This document shows, piece by piece, positions 60,151 through 64,000 of a stretch of 64,000 nucleotides of DNA. The first letter of the stretch is position 1. Every line of letters begins with the position of its first letter. The notes under the pieces are model-generated. The model saw only the letters and a program-made list of their open reading frames with translations. It ran no database searches and was not told where the DNA came from. Made by a program: the position numbers and the translations under genes. Location: contig MNCI01026349.1 of NCBI GenBank assembly GCA_015680685.1, positions 227,223 through 291,222 of the forward strand, written 5' to 3'. This DNA is from Gnetum montanum. Lineage: Eukaryota; Streptophyta; Gnetopsida; Gnetales; Gnetaceae.

Positions 60151-62375
60151 CCTTGCAGCCATGTAATCCCTTGTAGAATGGAACTTATGCACATGTAGTA
60201 GGAGGGGAGCTACCTTTCAAAACTCTGGTGTTACTGTGAAAGATGCATTGATAGATACCCTCCATTTAGGGTTCTTGGACCACAAATTTTTAGTATTTTG
60301 TAGTTGTTACTATAGGGATTTCTTCTAAAATGTTAAATTGTTGCTTTCCATAAGTTTGGCATGATTTTTTTTCTAGAACACCAATTTGTATAGATCTACT
60401 CCTTTGCATAGTTGCTAGGCTTGATCTTTCATAAATCTAGAATTCTTGTTTGTTTATGACTATACTCTGTATTACCATAATTTCTTCTATGCCAAGTATT
60501 CTTATTTGAAATATCAATAAATTTCTAAGCAATTTCATTGACTATTTTTAAACACTGTTTAGAAGGATTTTTGTTAATTATGTGTCAAAACTATAGTCTT
60601 ACTCTTCCAACATTTAATCAAATGTTGCTGAGCACTTGGAATAGGTATTATCTCTTTATTTAATCTAGGATTCTTAGCTCTACAACTTAATTTTTTGCCA
60701 CTATTTGGGAACCACTACAAATTGGAATGTACAACATAGCAATCTATTTCCACATGATGAATTTATTCATCAAGTTTTTTATAGAATTTTTTTCATATGT
60801 ATAAGGAAAATGGATGCACTTCATTTCATTATTCTTGTGGAACATCCATTTTACCACTGTACTTAACTAATAACCTAATGAACTTACAAAATGCAAGAGC
60901 CAATGGAGATTCAATTACAAATAATTCCTTTTGCAATTTTCAAAATTAATTCCCAAATTTCATCTCCTCCAATGCATATAGAAAAACCACAATTTCTTCA
61001 TAACATATGCTAAAAACACCTTACTAAGCTTATGAACTTAAAATAAGCACATTTATATAAAGAGTAATTTCCTTTAACATCTTTCTCCATTAAGATTCTC
61101 ATGAAATTGCCTTTTAATAATTTAACTCATTTCTAATCATGTTTGAGAGGCTAATTGAGCAATTTCCTTTCTTAGATCTTATTTTATAAAACCTGCTCCA
61201 TAAATATGGTGGAAATGTGACAACAAAGGCATAACTAGAGTGAGTTCTTGTAGCTACAAAATACATACTAGACCTCATTGTGTAAGCATAGGTTGACAAG
61301 GTAATAACAATGGCCTAGCCTACTTGTGACCTCCATAATGCATGATAATTTGAACATCATCATTCGTAGATTTCCAATAGATAATTCTCATAGATATGCT
61401 ACCAAGTATCCTCTAAACCCCAAGCATCTTGTTTTTCATGCAAAATGATCACCATGGCTAGATGAAATATTAGGGACTTTTGCATGTCTTCTTCTAAATG
61501 TACTACTAAGTACGCACTATACCACAAGCATCTTATCATCCATGTAGAATGATCACCATAGTTAGATGAAATGGTAGGAATTTTTACATCACTATCTTGT
61601 TTTCATTCACAATATCTAGTAAATATGAAAGCCAAGTACCCTACAAAACTATGACAACCTATTGCCAAATTAGAGAGAACACTGAAGCTCAAATGAAGTT
61701 CCAAAGGCTATCACATAATCTCTACTACTTAGCTCTAAACAAGTTCCATACCATGCTTGAAACTAATTGAAAACTAATTTCAACCTCCCATCTTCACCAT
61801 GACCTCATCGCCACTACATTGTGACTCCATCATAGATGGAAATTTTGGAATTCACGTTTGTTGACATGTTAAAAATAAGAAAGGATTAGGGAGAAATGTT
61901 AAGTAAGAATGCAAATAAAAGAAAAATGTAAAGAGACAACAAGGTTAGGAGAACCATTATTAATATATAAAAAAATATTGAAAATTAAAATATAAAATCC
62001 ATGTCAAAACATCATTAAAAGGGATGAGGATTATTAAAGAAAAATCATGTTGGGAAAGCCTCATGCTAATAATAAATTTTCATGCCATGTTAAATTGTTA
62101 ACAAAGTCTCATATCAATAAAGATAACGATACCAAGTCATAATAAAATGATAAACATAGAGTCTTGTGCTAAGAAGATGATAATACCAAATTATTATAAT
62201 ATGATAAATATAAAACACATTAAAGATAAAATGACAAAATAATTAAAAATGATAAAAAAAATACATGTTGTAGATAAGTAAAAAATGTAAGGCCCTCTGC
62301 TAAGCACACTAAGTCAAGTTCTGTCTGCAAAATTGACATAAGAGATAAAAATAAAATCTTAAATACCTTAAACAT
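60151..62375. other. AT-rich intergenic DNA
   Basis: No gene recognised. If the PPT junction at 62376-62391 is real, the right part is LTR of a minus-strand element. Contains a 104-bp tandem repeat. Confidence 0.4.
61399..61650. repeat. 104-bp tandem repeat, just over two copies
   Basis: CAAGCATCTT recurs at 61421 and 61525, and ATGATCACCAT and TAGATGAAAT follow in both copies. A third, partial CCAAGTACCCT start is near 61632. Confidence 0.7.
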
Positions 62376-62391
62376 GTTACATCCTCCCCCT
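62376..62391 (-). other. Probable polypurine tract / LTR start, minus strand
   Basis: Minus strand reads AGGGGGAGGA immediately before TGTAACATG. A G-rich purine tract followed by TGTAACA is the usual 3' LTR junction of chromoviruses. No chromodomain or integrase was recognised upstream of it (62392-63060). Confidence 0.4.
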
Positions 62392-64000
62392 AAAAAGAAA
62401 TCTTTCTTTTGAGAATAAGCAAAAAAGAAAAAGAAAAAGAATACATAGAAACTAATAATTAACCATGATAGTCATCAATATAGTAATCATGCATTGTATT
62501 ACTAGGACTCCTCTATACCATTTACATCATTAATGCATTATCTCAAATGGTTATACTTTGTCTGACAGAAAATTAATAAAATTATCATGTTGTTATTTCC
62601 TTTTGTAAAACTATTATTTATTTTCTCCTTTGGAATTCCTTTTTTTCCTTCACTCTTAGGAATGTTATTACTAATAAGAATTAAAAGCTCCTTCTAACAT
62701 TTTTGTTGGTTAAAATTTTAATTTTTTCTTATCTTTCTTCAACACTTTATCTCTTAGCTTATTGCAGTAATAACCATGAGTTTGTTGTGTACTCTACAAA
62801 CCCTTCTACTCATTAATAGAATAGTTACATATAAGTTTATACCATTTTGGCAACATGTTATGATGCCTTGGAATAACCATTTTTCAAGCTCTTTAGTTGA
62901 ACCTCTTGTTGTAACATTTTATTTTAAATTTTTTTCTTCTTATCATTTTTTATTTTTGCACCAAATGTTACTTACAAACCTTAACCAAACTCTAGTTAGT
63001 GGTCTGTTACCATTCTATAATATCAAAATATCATACCTTAAATATTAACCATGTCTTTTACTAATTTTAAACTTAAATTTGCTATTAACTTTCTCTTATT
63101 TATCAATTATTATTATTATTATTATCTTAAACCCCATCAAAATCAACCAAGCATTAAGCTCCTCTATTAGAAGATCATAATATCCAAGTATAGCACATAG
63201 AAAGGGAAATATATGTTTGACTCTTGTATAGCTTGGGTTTAAGCATTATAACATGGAAGAGATAGATGATAGGAAGATAATGTTTCCATCAAGTGTGACT
63301 TCATAGCTATTCTATTAATGAGGACATCACCCAACCCATGTGTAATTCATAATAGATTATTTGTATGTGTTTTCTTCATATGTTGGTCTTATTCTTGATG
63401 ACTCCAGGGTTTTTCAAGATCAAATAGCTTATTTGGGGTATTTGGGCTCCAAGATAGACATCTTAGGATCAATAGTCTTGACTAGAAAGATGTTTCCTTT
63501 GAAGACAAGATGTCTTCTCTTAAATGTAGACATCTTCTCTAGACCATAAATGTCTTTTGTTTAGGATCATGTCTTTGCAAAGACATCTTTCCAAGGAAAA
63601 ATATGTTTTCTCACTTTAAAGATGTCTTCTCTAGTGAATCTTAATAGATATTAATTTGTATTTTAGGTACCATGAAAATATGAAAGATCACTACAGAAAG
63701 TATATACAGATATCAAAAGTCTATTGAGTGAGACGGTAAGCATATGCTAGGATAATTTTGTCTAATTGAGTGAGAGGAAAGATAGAGCGCTTGAGAGAGG
63801 ATGAGGAAATCTCTTATGAGTATTATTTTCTTGAGCTTGGTGCTCCAATTATGAGCAATTGATAAATTAAGAGGGGCCATGTGTAGCCTCTATGATCATT
63901 GGGAGGTTTGAGTTGAGCTTGGCTCCTTATTATTGATGTATTCCTCTATTTTAAAAGTGGAATAATACAAGGAGAGTTTCTCAATTTCCTTGTATTTGTT
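62392..64000. other. AT-rich DNA, no gene recognised
   Basis: Holds a (TTA)n tract at 63106-63124 and a cluster of short inverted repeats at 63456-63634. A 90-codon frame at 62776-63048 is hydrophobic and low in complexity; not taken as a gene. Confidence 0.4.
63456..63634. repeat. Cluster of AAGATGTC / GACATCTT inverted repeats
   Basis: The 8-mer or close variants occur about seven times in both orientations (63456, 63486, 63506, 63527, 63551, 63569-63593, 63618). It includes the perfect 18-bp palindrome ATGTCTTTGCAAAGACAT at 63569-63586. Confidence 0.7.

Noticed and set aside
63010-63085. 5' LTR and degenerate iMet primer site pairing with the 62381 junction
   Set aside because: The primer-site similarity is poor, the LTR ends do not match, and the interior would be only about 640 bp.
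1-64000. CRISPR arrays, rRNA genes or bacterial operons
   Set aside because: The direct repeats found are LTRs, microsatellites or minisatellites; there is no spacer-repeat periodicity and no rRNA-like sequence.

Overview
The window is repeat-dense plant nuclear DNA. It is AT-rich, has no bacterial-style operons, and almost every recognisable protein fragment belongs to Ty3/gypsy LTR retrotransposons with plant-type primer sites (tRNA-Asp and tRNA-iMet) and plant-type Athila/Tat polyproteins. A seed plant with a large, TE-rich genome fits; I cannot name the species. I see no intact host gene, no rRNA, no functional tRNA and no CRISPR array. The one host-derived gene I recognise is a decayed CCR4-type deadenylase copy at 21541-22680.

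One Athila-like family (LTR about 770-900 bp, TGATGAG...CA ends, tRNA-Asp primer site) dominates. Its copies are E0 (minus, cut by the left edge, 1-1783); E1 (minus, 5171-17868, 12.7 kb, the longest form); E2 (plus, 22855-32968); E3 (minus, 35662-45739); E4 (a minus gag remnant, 47184-51060) beside an oppositely oriented LTR fragment (46523-47183); and two solo LTRs (18306-19172 and 59378-60145). Target-site duplications support E1 (AGAAT/AGAAC), E3 (ATAGG, perfect), the first solo LTR (GGAAG/AGAAG) and the second (CTATG, perfect). All gag-pol genes are broken by stops and frameshifts. E1 alone carries an extra 3' ORF with a putative-plant-transposon domain, preceded by a U3-like, TATA-containing segment.

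The minus-strand pol region at 52250-57420 belongs to a different, Tat-like lineage. Going along its own strand the order is gag, protease, an archaeal-type RNase H, a 46-N gap, reverse transcriptase, the usual RNase H, then integrase. An RNase H placed before the reverse transcriptase is unusual.

Other layers are a tRNA-iMet-primed LTR (3673-5120) that carries a 975-bp insertion and whose internal region was hit by E1; a second copy of that LTR at 33642-34041; another iMet-primed retrotransposon at about 34300-35661 hit by E3; a tRNA-derived SINE fragment at 45745-45852; a 1.3-kb insertion in the E4 gag; a probable chromovirus-type PPT/LTR junction near 62380; and several micro- and minisatellites. 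Two N runs and one single N next to a duplicated 43-mer mark assembly joins. All divergence and alignment statements are hand comparisons within this window.
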